A stretch of 34,634 bases of DNA, taken from the NCBI GenBank assembly GCA_934755305.1, contig CAKVLD010000030.1, positions 1 to 34,634 of the forward strand, read 5' to 3'. Source of the stretch: an uncultured Clostridium sp. Its GTDB lineage: Bacteria; Bacillota; Clostridia; Clostridiales; Clostridiaceae. The position numbers and the translations under genes are program-made. The notes below the pieces were generated by a model. It was given only the letters and a program-made list of their open reading frames with translations, was not told the DNA's origin and did no database searches. Below, one piece after another: positions 7,729 through 15,506 of the stretch. How positions within the stretch are numbered: position 1 is the stretch's first letter; the number at the start of each line of letters is the position of its first letter.

Positions 7729-9264
7729 GTGGCTTTTGAATTTATAAATTCCTTAAAAGATAGTATTTTAAATGAGGAATTATTTGAAGATTTAGAGGAA
7801 TACTCACTTATAGAAGAAGCTAAAACAGATAGTTTATTAAATTTCTATGCTAAAGTTGGATTTTTAAGAGATGAGAAAGAAGAAAAGATAATAGATTTAT
7901 TTATGAAAGCTTATGAAGAAGATAAGGTTAAAGCTTTAAAACTATTATTTTATACAAGAGATAAGGAACAAGGGCTAGGGGAAAGAAAGATTTTTAGAAT
8001 TATTATAAATCATTTAGGGAAAATGTCTTGTCCGTATTTAAAAGCAAATATTAATCTTATACCTATATATGGTAGATGGGATGATTTATATAGTTTATTT
8101 GATACTCCACTTCAAGGAGAAGCTATAAAACTTATAAGACGTCAAATAAATGAAGATCTTAAATCAAAAGAGCCATCAACTTTAAGTAAATGGTTAAAAT
8201 CTGAAAATGCATCATCAGAAGAATCTAAAGAATTGGCCAGAAAAACAAGAATTGCTTTAGATTTATCTTCTAAAGATTATAGAGTTTTACTATCTCATTT
8301 AAGAAAAAGAGTAAATATAGTAGAAGAAGATATGAGTGCTGGTAAATGGGACAAAATAAAATATGAAGAGTTATCAAAAAGTGCTAGAATGAAATATAGC
8401 AAAGCCTTTTTGAAACATGATAAAGAAAGATATTTAAAGTTCTTAGAAGAAAATGCTATAACTGATGAAAAAGAAGAGGAAGATAATGAATCTTATTTTG
8501 AACCTTATGATGTTATAAATGAGTTAAGTTATAACTTATCAGAGTATGATAAAACTTTTTATATAAATGAATGGAAAAGATTAAAGAATTCTTATAAAAA
8601 GAATACTGAGGATACTTTAGTATGTTTAGGTCTTAATAAAAAATATAGTAAGGAATATATAAAGTCACCTGCCTTTTGTGCAGGTATAAGTACAGCTTTA
8701 TATTTTCTAGATAATAATAAAGAAAAGTTCAAAAAGTATATTATTACAATGAATCCAAAACCAAATTTTAAGAAGATAACAAAGACTGATTTAGTAGATA
8801 GAATATTAGAAGTAGAAGAAGCTTCTTTAACTCATGAACTTAATGTAGAAGCTGCTTTAGATTTAGTTTTATTTGCTGCAATAAAAAATGATATTAGTGC
8901 AGACAAAATACCTAAAAGGTTATTATTTATTATGGATAGTAAATGTAATCTTAAGTTTAGAGCAGATAAGGAAGAAAAATCAGTACAATATTTTTTAAGT
9001 CCAGAAGAGTATGCTAGAATAAAGGCAAAGTGGACTAAAAGTAATTATCCTATACCAGATTTATGTTTCTGGAAAATAGATGGAGTTCATGAAAACAGCA
9101 AAATTATTGTAGACGGTAATGGATTCCAATATGCTTCTGGATATTCTCATGAAGTATTTAAATTTATAGTACAAGGAGAAAAAGTATCTTCTACTAGTAT
9201 AGAAGATGAAGTATTTAATAATATTAGATATAGTAAGGTATCTGATAATAATCTAAGTGAATAA
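7729..9264 (+). CDS. DUF2828 family protein (TROVE/vWA-like architecture)
   Basis: This is a 511-aa cytosolic protein. The N-terminal part matches the DUF2828 pattern: LFYTRDKEQGLGER (about residue 74), a GRWDD motif (about 115), then LSKWLKSE and a helical RKTRIAL...YRVLLSHLRKR...VEEDMSAGKWDKI block. The C-terminal part looks like the vWA-type half: LLFIMDSKCNLKF (about 399), a P-DLCFWKIDG strand (about 443) and YASGYSHE (about 468). Where relatives, from memory, carry a DxSxS metal site, this protein has CLGLNKKYS (about 299-307), so the MIDAS may be lost. The GTG start is fixed by GGGAGGGGG 8 bases upstream. Molecular function is unknown. The resemblance to Ro60-type RNA-binding proteins and the structured leader suggest an RNA link, as inference only. 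Confidence 0.75.
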   Translation: MAFEFINSLKDSILNEELFEDLEEYSLIEEAKTDSLLNFYAKVGFLRDEKEEKIIDLFMKAYEEDKVKALKLLFYTRDKEQGLGERKIFRIIINHLGKMSCPYLKANINLIPIYGRWDDLYSLFDTPLQGEAIKLIRRQINEDLKSKEPSTLSKWLKSENASSEESKELARKTRIALDLSSKDYRVLLSHLRKRVNIVEEDMSAGKWDKIKYEELSKSARMKYSKAFLKHDKERYLKFLEENAITDEKEEEDNESYFEPYDVINELSYNLSEYDKTFYINEWKRLKNSYKKNTEDTLVCLGLNKKYSKEYIKSPAFCAGISTALYFLDNNKEKFKKYIITMNPKPNFKKITKTDLVDRILEVEEASLTHELNVEAALDLVLFAAIKNDISADKIPKRLLFIMDSKCNLKFRADKEEKSVQYFLSPEEYARIKAKWTKSNYPIPDLCFWKIDGVHENSKIIVDGNGFQYASGYSHEVFKFIVQGEKVSSTSIEDEVFNNIRYSKVSDNNLSE

Positions 9265-9278
9265 AAATAAATTAATAT

Positions 9279-9324
9279 CAACTAAATTTATATTTTAAAA
9301 GAGTATAAGTTTAGTTGTTTTTTT
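9279..9324 (+). terminator. Rho-independent terminator after the DUF2828 gene
   Basis: A 14-bp stem with one G-U pair (9279-9292 with 9304-9317) is followed by seven T residues. Confidence 0.88.
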
Positions 9325-9331
9325 GTTTAAA

Positions 9332-9340
9332 TGGTATAAT
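9332..9340 (+). promoter_or_regulatory. Extended -10 promoter for the arginase-fold gene
   Basis: TGGTATAAT is an extended -10 box (TGn plus consensus TATAAT) just past the preceding terminator. No good -35 is visible. It implies a leader of about 135 nt, which contains a possible 8-bp hairpin (AAGCTATA near 9420 with TATAGCTT near 9463). Confidence 0.42.
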
Positions 9341-9483
9341 GTAAATAATTTTGGTTATGAAAAATTATTAATTGTATGAAAATTCGAAAGATTTTTGATT
9401 AAAATATTTAACTGATAAAGAAAGCTATAATAAGAATTATTAGAGCATGGATAGTAATATATATAGCTTAGGGAGATGGTATT

Positions 9484-10251
9484 ATGAATAATAATATTTT
9501 GATTATGAATTTTTCACATGTCTATGAATATGAAAATTTTTATAGGGAACAAAATTGTAATATTGTTGATTTTTCAAGTTTAAAAGGAACTAATTGTTAT
9601 TGTGATGATAATACAGCATCAATTATTAAAAAAAGTATTTCTTCTTATAATATAGAAGGAATTCATTTTATTGATTCAGGAAACTATCATTATATAAGCA
9701 GCTTTTGGATTGAAAGGATAAAAGAACCTTTTGTTTTAGTTGTTTTGGACAACCATACTGATATGCAAGAGCCAGCCTTTGGTAATATATTATCTTGTGG
9801 TTCATGGGTACAAGAAGTATTATTAAAAAATCAATATCTCAAAAAAGTTATTCTTATAGGACCTCCTAAATCTTCTTACACATTTGTAAGTGATAAATTA
9901 ATCTCCATATACAAAGATGATATAAAGATAAAAGAAAAGTTAAAAGAAATAATTAATCTAAAGAAAAAGTATAAAATGTATATGTCAATAGATAAGGATA
10001 TTTTGTCAAAAAGCTATGCTGTAACTAGTTGGAGTCAAGGAGGAATGAATCTAACTACCTTGGAAAGAATTATAAAATATTTTTATAGTAGTAACACTAT
10101 TGGTATTGATATATGTGGAGAATGTCCCTTGAATTATGATGAATGTAATAGTAGAGCTTTAATGATTAATGATAACACTAATAAGGAGCTTATTAAATTT
10201 ATTAATTCAATTAACGCTAATGAAAAAATTAAATATAAGAGGATAAGTTAG
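9484..10251 (+). CDS. Arginase/agmatinase-fold hydrolase, unknown substrate
   Basis: This 255-aa protein has the binuclear-metal signature of the ureohydrolase superfamily. His69 lies in GNYHY (in place of the usual GGDHS), D89-N-H91-T-D93 matches DxHxD, and D170-K-D172 lies in MSIDKDIL. A late Glu (E213 in CGECP) matches the conserved C-terminal acid, so all six expected metal ligands are present. The family hydrolyses guanidino or related C-N bonds using Mn2+. The loop after the last Asp pair (SKSYAVTSWSQGG) differs from the arginine- and agmatine-specific loops, so the substrate is open. There is no signal peptide. The start ATG follows GGGAGATGG. The gene is monocistronic, between a terminator and the next promoter. 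Confidence 0.8.
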   Translation: MNNNILIMNFSHVYEYENFYREQNCNIVDFSSLKGTNCYCDDNTASIIKKSISSYNIEGIHFIDSGNYHYISSFWIERIKEPFVLVVLDNHTDMQEPAFGNILSCGSWVQEVLLKNQYLKKVILIGPPKSSYTFVSDKLISIYKDDIKIKEKLKEIINLKKKYKMYMSIDKDILSKSYAVTSWSQGGMNLTTLERIIKYFYSSNTIGIDICGECPLNYDECNSRALMINDNTNKELIKFINSINANEKIKYKRIS

Positions 10252-10291
10252 AAGCAAGCTAAAGAATTTGACTTTTGAGGTTATAGGATAA

Positions 10292-10320
10292 TTGTAATTT
10301 GGATATATGTAGTGTAAAAT
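10292..10320 (+). promoter_or_regulatory. Promoter for the secreted protein gene
   Basis: TTGTAA (10292-10297) and TAAAAT (10315-10320) are separated by 17 bases, 30 bases upstream of the ATG and its GGGGGA site. Confidence 0.45.
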
Positions 10321-10350
10321 TATGGTGATAATATAAAATGGGGGATAAAA

Positions 10351-11268
10351 ATGAAAAAAAACCTTAAAAAGTTAATTGTATTTTTTACAGTGATTATTAC
10401 AATGATGGGATTTTGTATTACTAGTAGTGGTATTAGAGCTAATGCAGCTACATATCTTGAACCAAATGCTAAATATAACATCTATAATTTAGTACGTAAT
10501 GCATCTAAATCAGGTGGATGTTCAGATATGGTTCCACAAGGTATATGTTTTGCAGGGGATTATTTACTAATTACTGCTTATTGCAAAGATAAAAGTCACA
10601 ACTCAGTTATATACGTCTTTAATGAAAGTGACAAGTCTTATTATGGAACAATAAAATTACCTGGAAAAGCTCATGTTGGTGGAATTGCTTATGATTGTAA
10701 TAGAAGTGGTAGTATATGGGTTGCTAATGGTGAAGGTTTAGGATGTTTTAAATATTCTAAGCTAAGTGAGTGTAAAGGTAAAGTTTTAAATCTTGGTAGT
10801 TATCTTAGAGAAGTAACTTTAAAGTATAGTGCTTCTACATTATGTTATGATGTTGTTAATGATTGTTTATGGGTTGCTCAATTTTCAGAGTTAAATCCAG
10901 CAAATTCTTTTGCACGTTGTTATAAAGTAGAAAATAAAACTTCTAACAGACCAACACTTCCATATCAATTCCAAATTTCAGTACCTTTAAAAACACAAGG
11001 AATTTCTGTTAGAGGTAATAAGATGTTGATATCTACATCTTATGGTAGAAAAAATAATTCTAAAATGTATTCTTATACTTGGAATCAAAGTACAAAGAAG
11101 AAGTCTAATGAAAAGAGTAAAGTATTACCACCTATGTCTGAAGGTGTAGTTATGGGATCAGCTTATGCTTATGTTGTATATGAATCTGTTGCTACTGAAT
11201 ATTATGATACATGTATAAGTCCTGTAAAATACTTTGCTCAATATAAATTATCTGATTTTGGAGTATAA
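10351..11268 (+). CDS. Secreted beta-propeller-like protein, unknown function
   Basis: This 305-aa protein has a clear signal peptide: KKNLKK, then a hydrophobic stretch, then a cut near ANA-A at residues 32-33. The mature part has repeated strand blocks of the type QGICFAGDYLLITAY, GGIAYDCNRSGSIWVAN, TLCYDVVNDCLWVAQF and QGISVRGNKMLISTS, the rhythm of a beta-propeller (YncE/quinoprotein-like). Several Cys residues could form disulfides outside the cell. There is no anchor motif or membrane segment after the signal, so it should be released or loosely wall-bound. Its ribosome binding site is GGGGGA. It is alone in its transcript, between a promoter and a strong terminator. Confidence 0.7.
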   Translation: MKKNLKKLIVFFTVIITMMGFCITSSGIRANAATYLEPNAKYNIYNLVRNASKSGGCSDMVPQGICFAGDYLLITAYCKDKSHNSVIYVFNESDKSYYGTIKLPGKAHVGGIAYDCNRSGSIWVANGEGLGCFKYSKLSECKGKVLNLGSYLREVTLKYSASTLCYDVVNDCLWVAQFSELNPANSFARCYKVENKTSNRPTLPYQFQISVPLKTQGISVRGNKMLISTSYGRKNNSKMYSYTWNQSTKKKSNEKSKVLPPMSEGVVMGSAYAYVVYESVATEYYDTCISPVKYFAQYKLSDFGV

Positions 11269-11287
11269 TTAATTCTATATATTTAAG

Positions 11288-11326
11288 AAAAGAGAGAATT
11301 CAGATTGATTTGAATTCTCTCTTTTT
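11288..11326 (+). terminator. Rho-independent terminator after the secreted protein gene
   Basis: A 15-bp perfect stem (11288-11302 with 11311-11325) has an 8-base loop. Its 3' arm ends in a run of five T residues. Confidence 0.85.
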
Positions 11327-11360
11327 AATAAACTATATTTGATAAATCTGTATGAACATA

Positions 11361-11401
11361 TTGAAAAATTTCGATATAAGAATTATAATTATTCATATCG
11401 A
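11361..11401 (+). promoter_or_regulatory. Promoter with overlapping operator for the ArsR-MATE operon
   Basis: TTGAAA (11361-11366) and TATAAT (11384-11389) are separated by exactly 17 bases, a near-consensus promoter. An inverted repeat TCGATAT (11371-11377) / ATATCGA (11395-11401) spans the spacer, the -10 box and the predicted transcription start. That is where an ArsR-family repressor would act. It also shows that the ATG at 11352 cannot be the translation start. Confidence 0.65.
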
Positions 11402-11426
11402 TAAAAATAGATATGAGGTGATAAGT

Positions 11427-11711
11427 TTGGTTAAGGATTATAAGGAAAATGCAAAGGTATTTAAAGCTTTTTGTGATGAAAACAGATTAATGATAATTGA
11501 TATGCTTAAGTCAGGAGAAAAGTGTGCTTGTAAATTGTTAGAAGAAATGAATATAGGTCAATCTACATTATCACATCATATGAAAATCCTTTGTGAATCA
11601 GGTATTGTTAATAGTCGCAGGGAAGGTAAGTGGACTTATTATAAAATAAGTTCTGAAGGAAGTGCTTATGCAAAAGAATTACTTGATGAAATAACAAAAG
11701 TTGATTTTTAA
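11427..11711 (+). CDS. ArsR/SmtB-family metal-responsive repressor
   Basis: This is a 94-aa winged-helix regulator when started at the TTG at 11427, which has GAGGTG 6 bases upstream and lies after the promoter. A longer frame reaches back to 11352 but would begin upstream of the promoter. The recognition helix region is NIGQSTLSHHMKILCESGIV (about residues 42-61). The motif EKCACKL (C33 and C35) sits where ArsR and CadC proteins carry ELCVCDL, so the sensor is probably of the alpha-3 thiol type (As(III), Sb(III) or a soft metal ion). It is expected to repress its own operon through the overlapping palindrome. The MATE gene follows after 46 bases with no terminator between. Confidence 0.85.
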   Translation: MVKDYKENAKVFKAFCDENRLMIIDMLKSGEKCACKLLEEMNIGQSTLSHHMKILCESGIVNSRREGKWTYYKISSEGSAYAKELLDEITKVDF

Positions 11712-11757
11712 CAAAGTACATATTGATAAAGTTAGATTTAATGTAAGAAGGAGAAAG

Positions 11758-13080
11758 ATGAAAGAGATTGATTTAACTAAAGGAAAAGTAATTTCAGTTA
11801 TTACAGCTTTAGCTTTACCTATAATGGGAAGTTCACTTTTACAGTTTACCTATAATTTAATTGATATGATGTGGGTAGGTAAACTTGGAAGTAATGCTGT
11901 AGCTAGTATAGGTTCATCAAGTTTGTACATAAATATAGGTAATGCAATAAATTCTGTAGCTATTATTGGTACTGGAATTAAAGTTGCTCATTCAATTGGT
12001 AGTGGAGATAGAAAAAAGGTTAAAGAATATATTAATTCAGGAATAATAATAAATACTATTATTGGTATATTGTTTGGGCTTATCTTAATAGTTTTTGGGA
12101 ATAACTTCATAGGGTTTTTAAATATAAATAATTATGAAGTTGAAAGAGATGGTTATTATTATTTAATACTAAATGCACCTATTTTATTTTTTGCATTTTT
12201 CAATATGTTATATACAAGGATTTTAGGTAGTTTTGGTAATAACAAATTAGCTTTAAAGATTAATGGAGTGGGAGTTATTTTAAATATTGTGTTAGATCCA
12301 TTATGTATTTATACATTTAATTTTGGAGTAATAGGAGCAGGTGTTAGTACATTAATAGCTAATATTGCAATGTTCATTTTATTTAGAATATCTTCTAATG
12401 AAACTTTGAAATATAGATATGGAATATCAATTAATTATGAGAAGATTAAAGAAATAATAAAGCTAGGGATTCCAATGGCAGTACAAAGAGTTTTGTTTAC
12501 ACTAATTAACATCATGTTAGCTAAGATAGTAGCTAACTTTGGATCAAATGCAATAGCAGCTCAAAAAGTTGGAGCACAGATAGAATCAGTTGCTTATATG
12601 GTAATTGGAGGTTTTAACTCAGCAGTTTCTAGTTTTACTGGACAAAATTATGGAGCAGGTGAGTATAAAAGAATTAAAAGAGGATATAATAATTCTTTAA
12701 TCATAGGTATAACATATTCTTTAATTATGGCAGCAGTATTTTTAATATTTAATAGACCAATAATTAAATTATTCATAAGTGATGAACCTACTATAGATAT
12801 AGCAAGTTCTTATTTAAAAGTAGTAGCTTATTCACAAGCTTTTAGTGCAATAGAAATGATATCTAACGGATTATTTACTGGTATTGGTAAGCCTAAGATT
12901 CCTGCTAGAATAAGTATTATATTTACTACCCTTAGAATTCCATTAGCTTTATTCTTAATAAAACCTTTAGGAATAAATGGTGTTTGGATAAGTATATGCG
13001 TAACTAGTATTATGAAAGGTATGTGTTCTTATTTTATTTATGTTTTAAAAGTAAATAAAGTGTTTATAGCTAAATGTTAA
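11758..13080 (+). CDS. MATE-family multidrug/solute efflux transporter
   Basis: This is a 440-aa membrane protein with about 12 hydrophobic segments in two similar halves. Typical MATE motifs are visible: ALALPIMGSSLLQFTYNLID-MMWVG at the start, GFNSAVSSFTGQNYGAG in the second half, and a repeated G-x-x-x-A/S pattern. MATE proteins export cationic drugs or metabolites using Na+ or H+ gradients. The start chosen is the ATG at 11758, behind GAAGGAGAAAG. The open frame runs back to 11701, overlapping arsR, without a ribosome binding site. Its place behind a CxC-type ArsR repressor suggests metal- or metalloid-induced expression. The substrate is not predictable from sequence. Confidence 0.9.
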   Translation: MKEIDLTKGKVISVITALALPIMGSSLLQFTYNLIDMMWVGKLGSNAVASIGSSSLYINIGNAINSVAIIGTGIKVAHSIGSGDRKKVKEYINSGIIINTIIGILFGLILIVFGNNFIGFLNINNYEVERDGYYYLILNAPILFFAFFNMLYTRILGSFGNNKLALKINGVGVILNIVLDPLCIYTFNFGVIGAGVSTLIANIAMFILFRISSNETLKYRYGISINYEKIKEIIKLGIPMAVQRVLFTLINIMLAKIVANFGSNAIAAQKVGAQIESVAYMVIGGFNSAVSSFTGQNYGAGEYKRIKRGYNNSLIIGITYSLIMAAVFLIFNRPIIKLFISDEPTIDIASSYLKVVAYSQAFSAIEMISNGLFTGIGKPKIPARISIIFTTLRIPLALFLIKPLGINGVWISICVTSIMKGMCSYFIYVLKVNKVFIAKC

Positions 13081-13101
13081 ATTATAAACTTTATTATTTT
13101 G

Positions 13102-13137
13102 CTCACAAGAATTATTAAGTGTTCTTGTGAGTTTTTT
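13102..13137 (+). terminator. Rho-independent terminator after the MATE gene
   Basis: A 10-bp perfect stem (CTCACAAGAA at 13102-13111 with TTCTTGTGAG at 13122-13131) is followed by six T residues. Confidence 0.9.
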
Positions 13138-13148
13138 AACAAATAAAA

Positions 13149-13157
13149 TGTTATAAT
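13149..13157 (+). promoter_or_regulatory. Extended -10 promoter for the JetABC-like operon
   Basis: TGTTATAAT is an extended -10 box 12 bases after the preceding terminator. Transcription would begin near 13164, downstream of the first in-frame ATG (13161). This supports the start at 13227. Confidence 0.42.
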
Positions 13158-13226
13158 AAGATGTTATTTAGCAAATGTTATAGTAAAATAATAGTTCAGT
13201 ATATAAACTTAGAAAGGTGTATAGAA

Positions 13227-14756
13227 ATGAATGAAAATTATATAAAAACATTGGATATTACACAAAATGAAATGCAATCAAGATTAAAAGCATTAATTAA
13301 ATACTATCCATTTTTTAAGATAACAAATAGCAAATATAATAATGAAGAATATAAAAACATAAATACCTCAGAAGTTTGCATGGCTTTAATTTCATTTTTA
13401 TTTTATGAAGGAAAACTTAAAGGGCAAAAAATACATTTTTTAAGCATACAAGATTTTTTGCAGATGTTTATAGAAAAATCATATAACAAGAAGTTACATG
13501 GAGATACCTTATATAATTTTACTAATGATACTATAGATATTATCCAAAATATAGAGGGTAGAGGTTTTGATATAAGTTTTCCAAAGTTTCTTAAAGGGAA
13601 GCAAAATATTAAATATATAATAAGCAGCTCAACTGATTCAGGTAAAAAGATATATGAATTAACACCTGCTGCTATTGATTTCTTTTTAGAAACTAAGGAA
13701 TTTGGAGAAGAAAGTAAGATATCTATAAGCTTACTAATCTTAAAAAAACTTGTTGAACATAATGAATATGAAAGTGCGCTACTTTCTCTTACTAATGTAA
13801 ATGCAGAGGTAATAAAGCAAATCAGTAGAGTTGATGAAGTAGAAAGATCCTTAATTTATGGTGGCAAACTGGGATACAATATATTTTTAGAATATAGAAA
13901 TTTAGCAGATAGGCATCAAAAGGAAGAAGAAGAGCTATTTATAGAAACAATGAAGCAAATAAGAACATTAAGAGAGGGATATGCTTCTAAAGTATCTAAA
14001 TCAGATCTTGGTAAAAAGGAGCAAAGTGCTCTTAGATGTTTAGATGAAATGGATAAAGAACTTAATAAAACTGTTGAATTACATCAAAGGCTTTTAGGTA
14101 AAATAGTTATACTTTCAAAAAAAGCAAATGAAATATTAAAGAAGAAAAAAGTTAATTTAATTAGACCAACTTTTGATTTTAATACATATTTAGATAAGTT
14201 AAGTCAAATAGGAAGTGCAAAACCACTAGAATATCTGGTGATGCCATTCTTCCCATTAAATATAAAAAGAAGTTTTTCATTAGAGAAAATTAATGAAATG
14301 GTGGATTTTGAATTTATTAATCCTTATGATGATAATTTAAATGATAAAACTAAGGATACATTTATTAATACAGATGAATTCAATACAAGTATTAGAGAAA
14401 GAGTTTTAAACAATTATTGTTTATTAATAAACTATTTTTACGATATATTAATTAATAAACAATCCTTTACCATAGGAGAAATTATTGAAAAAGCTAATGA
14501 AAGTACAAAGGATAAAATATTTAAAAATCCAGATTTTATTGGACTTATAATGGATTTTCTAAGATGTAATGATAAAGAAATTCTAACTCATGAAAAAAGG
14601 AATGATGATGGACATAGTTCTTTAGAAGAAGCTTTATATAAGGTACAGGAAGATAGAATTGAAGATTATAAAATACAAGTTGAAACTATAGAAAATTCTG
14701 TAGTTGAAATACTGCCAGGATTTAAAATGACAAACGTAATAGTAAGAAAGGTTTAA
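13227..14756 (+). CDS. JetA/MksF-like kleisin subunit of a condensin-type complex
   Basis: This is a 509-aa protein when started at the ATG at 13227 (AGAAAGGTG upstream). An in-frame ATG at 13161 has no ribosome binding site and precedes the predicted transcription start. The protein is largely helical. It has an N-terminal winged-helix-like region, a central helical segment rich in charged residues (about 220-330, DRHQKEEEELFIETMKQIR) and a C-terminal domain. Size, fold style and position before a MukE-like and a giant SMC-like gene match JetA of Wadjet systems, the MukF/MksF-type kleisin. It would bridge the SMC heads and bind the JetB-like subunit. The assignment rests on gene order and general features, not on a decisive motif. 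Confidence 0.7.
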   Translation: MNENYIKTLDITQNEMQSRLKALIKYYPFFKITNSKYNNEEYKNINTSEVCMALISFLFYEGKLKGQKIHFLSIQDFLQMFIEKSYNKKLHGDTLYNFTNDTIDIIQNIEGRGFDISFPKFLKGKQNIKYIISSSTDSGKKIYELTPAAIDFFLETKEFGEESKISISLLILKKLVEHNEYESALLSLTNVNAEVIKQISRVDEVERSLIYGGKLGYNIFLEYRNLADRHQKEEEELFIETMKQIRTLREGYASKVSKSDLGKKEQSALRCLDEMDKELNKTVELHQRLLGKIVILSKKANEILKKKKVNLIRPTFDFNTYLDKLSQIGSAKPLEYLVMPFFPLNIKRSFSLEKINEMVDFEFINPYDDNLNDKTKDTFINTDEFNTSIRERVLNNYCLLINYFYDILINKQSFTIGEIIEKANESTKDKIFKNPDFIGLIMDFLRCNDKEILTHEKRNDDGHSSLEEALYKVQEDRIEDYKIQVETIENSVVEILPGFKMTNVIVRKV

Positions 14757-14765
14757 GGTGATAAT

Positions 14766-15506
14766 ATGGACTCAAACACTAAAACATCTCTTGAGATTTT
14801 TTCTTATTTAATTAGAGGGATAAAAGTAAATAATAAGGTAAATAAAGATTTATATAAAACATTATTAACAAATTCTTTAGTAAATGAAGAACTTCACGAA
14901 ATAGTTGATATGCATGATTTAGAATTATATATTACAGATAAAGAAGGAGCATTTGTTGTAGCTAAGGCTAATAATAAAGTATTTGGCTATTCTAATGAAG
15001 AACTTAGAAATAAGCTAGGAATTAAAAGCAATAAAGAATTATATTTATGTTACTTTATTATATACTCTGTAATATCAAGTTTTTACATACAAACAAACTA
15101 CAGAACTCAAGTAGAATATGTTACATCTATGAGTTTATTAAATACAGTAGAAAAGAAACTTTATGCAATTGCAAATAATGAAACAAGCCTTGATTCAAGT
15201 GAAGATCATTCATTTAAAGCTATGTATAAATACTGGGATAGTGAGCTTATAGAATCAAATAATAGAAATAAAGAATCAGTAGATTTTAATGAAAAAAGAG
15301 GAAAGACAAGACTATCATTAGTAAATAGAACACTAGCATTTTTAGTAGATAATGAATATATGGAGAAAGATGAATTTACTAATAGATATAGCATTACTTC
15401 AAAATTTGAAGCCATAATAGAAAGATTCTTTGATGATGCAGAAACTAAAACTGTATTACAAAAATTATTAGATGAAGAAATAGAAAATAGCAAAGGAGAA
15501 TTATAA
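14766..15506 (+). CDS. JetB/MksE-like subunit (DUF6063-type)
   Basis: This 246-aa helical protein has a winged-helix-like C-terminal end (TRLSLVNRTLAFLVDNEYMEKD followed by RYSITSKFEAIIERFF). It starts 9 bases after the JetA-like stop with AAGGTGATA as ribosome binding site. Its stop codon overlaps the next start (TAATG at 15504-15508), so the three genes form a translationally coupled operon. MukE/MksE/JetB proteins bind the kleisin and control opening of the SMC ring. I believe it falls in the family called DUF6063, from memory. It has no catalytic motifs. Confidence 0.68.
   Translation: MDSNTKTSLEIFSYLIRGIKVNNKVNKDLYKTLLTNSLVNEELHEIVDMHDLELYITDKEGAFVVAKANNKVFGYSNEELRNKLGIKSNKELYLCYFIIYSVISSFYIQTNYRTQVEYVTSMSLLNTVEKKLYAIANNETSLDSSEDHSFKAMYKYWDSELIESNNRNKESVDFNEKRGKTRLSLVNRTLAFLVDNEYMEKDEFTNRYSITSKFEAIIERFFDDAETKTVLQKLLDEEIENSKGEL

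Noticed and set aside
11701..11757. N-terminal extension of the MATE protein overlapping arsR
   Set aside because: The extension has no ribosome binding site and a basic, non-MATE sequence. The ATG at 11758 has GGAG at the right distance.
13161..13226. Upstream ATG as the start of the JetA-like protein
   Set aside because: It lies at or before the predicted transcription start and has no ribosome binding site, while 13227 follows AGAAAGGTG.
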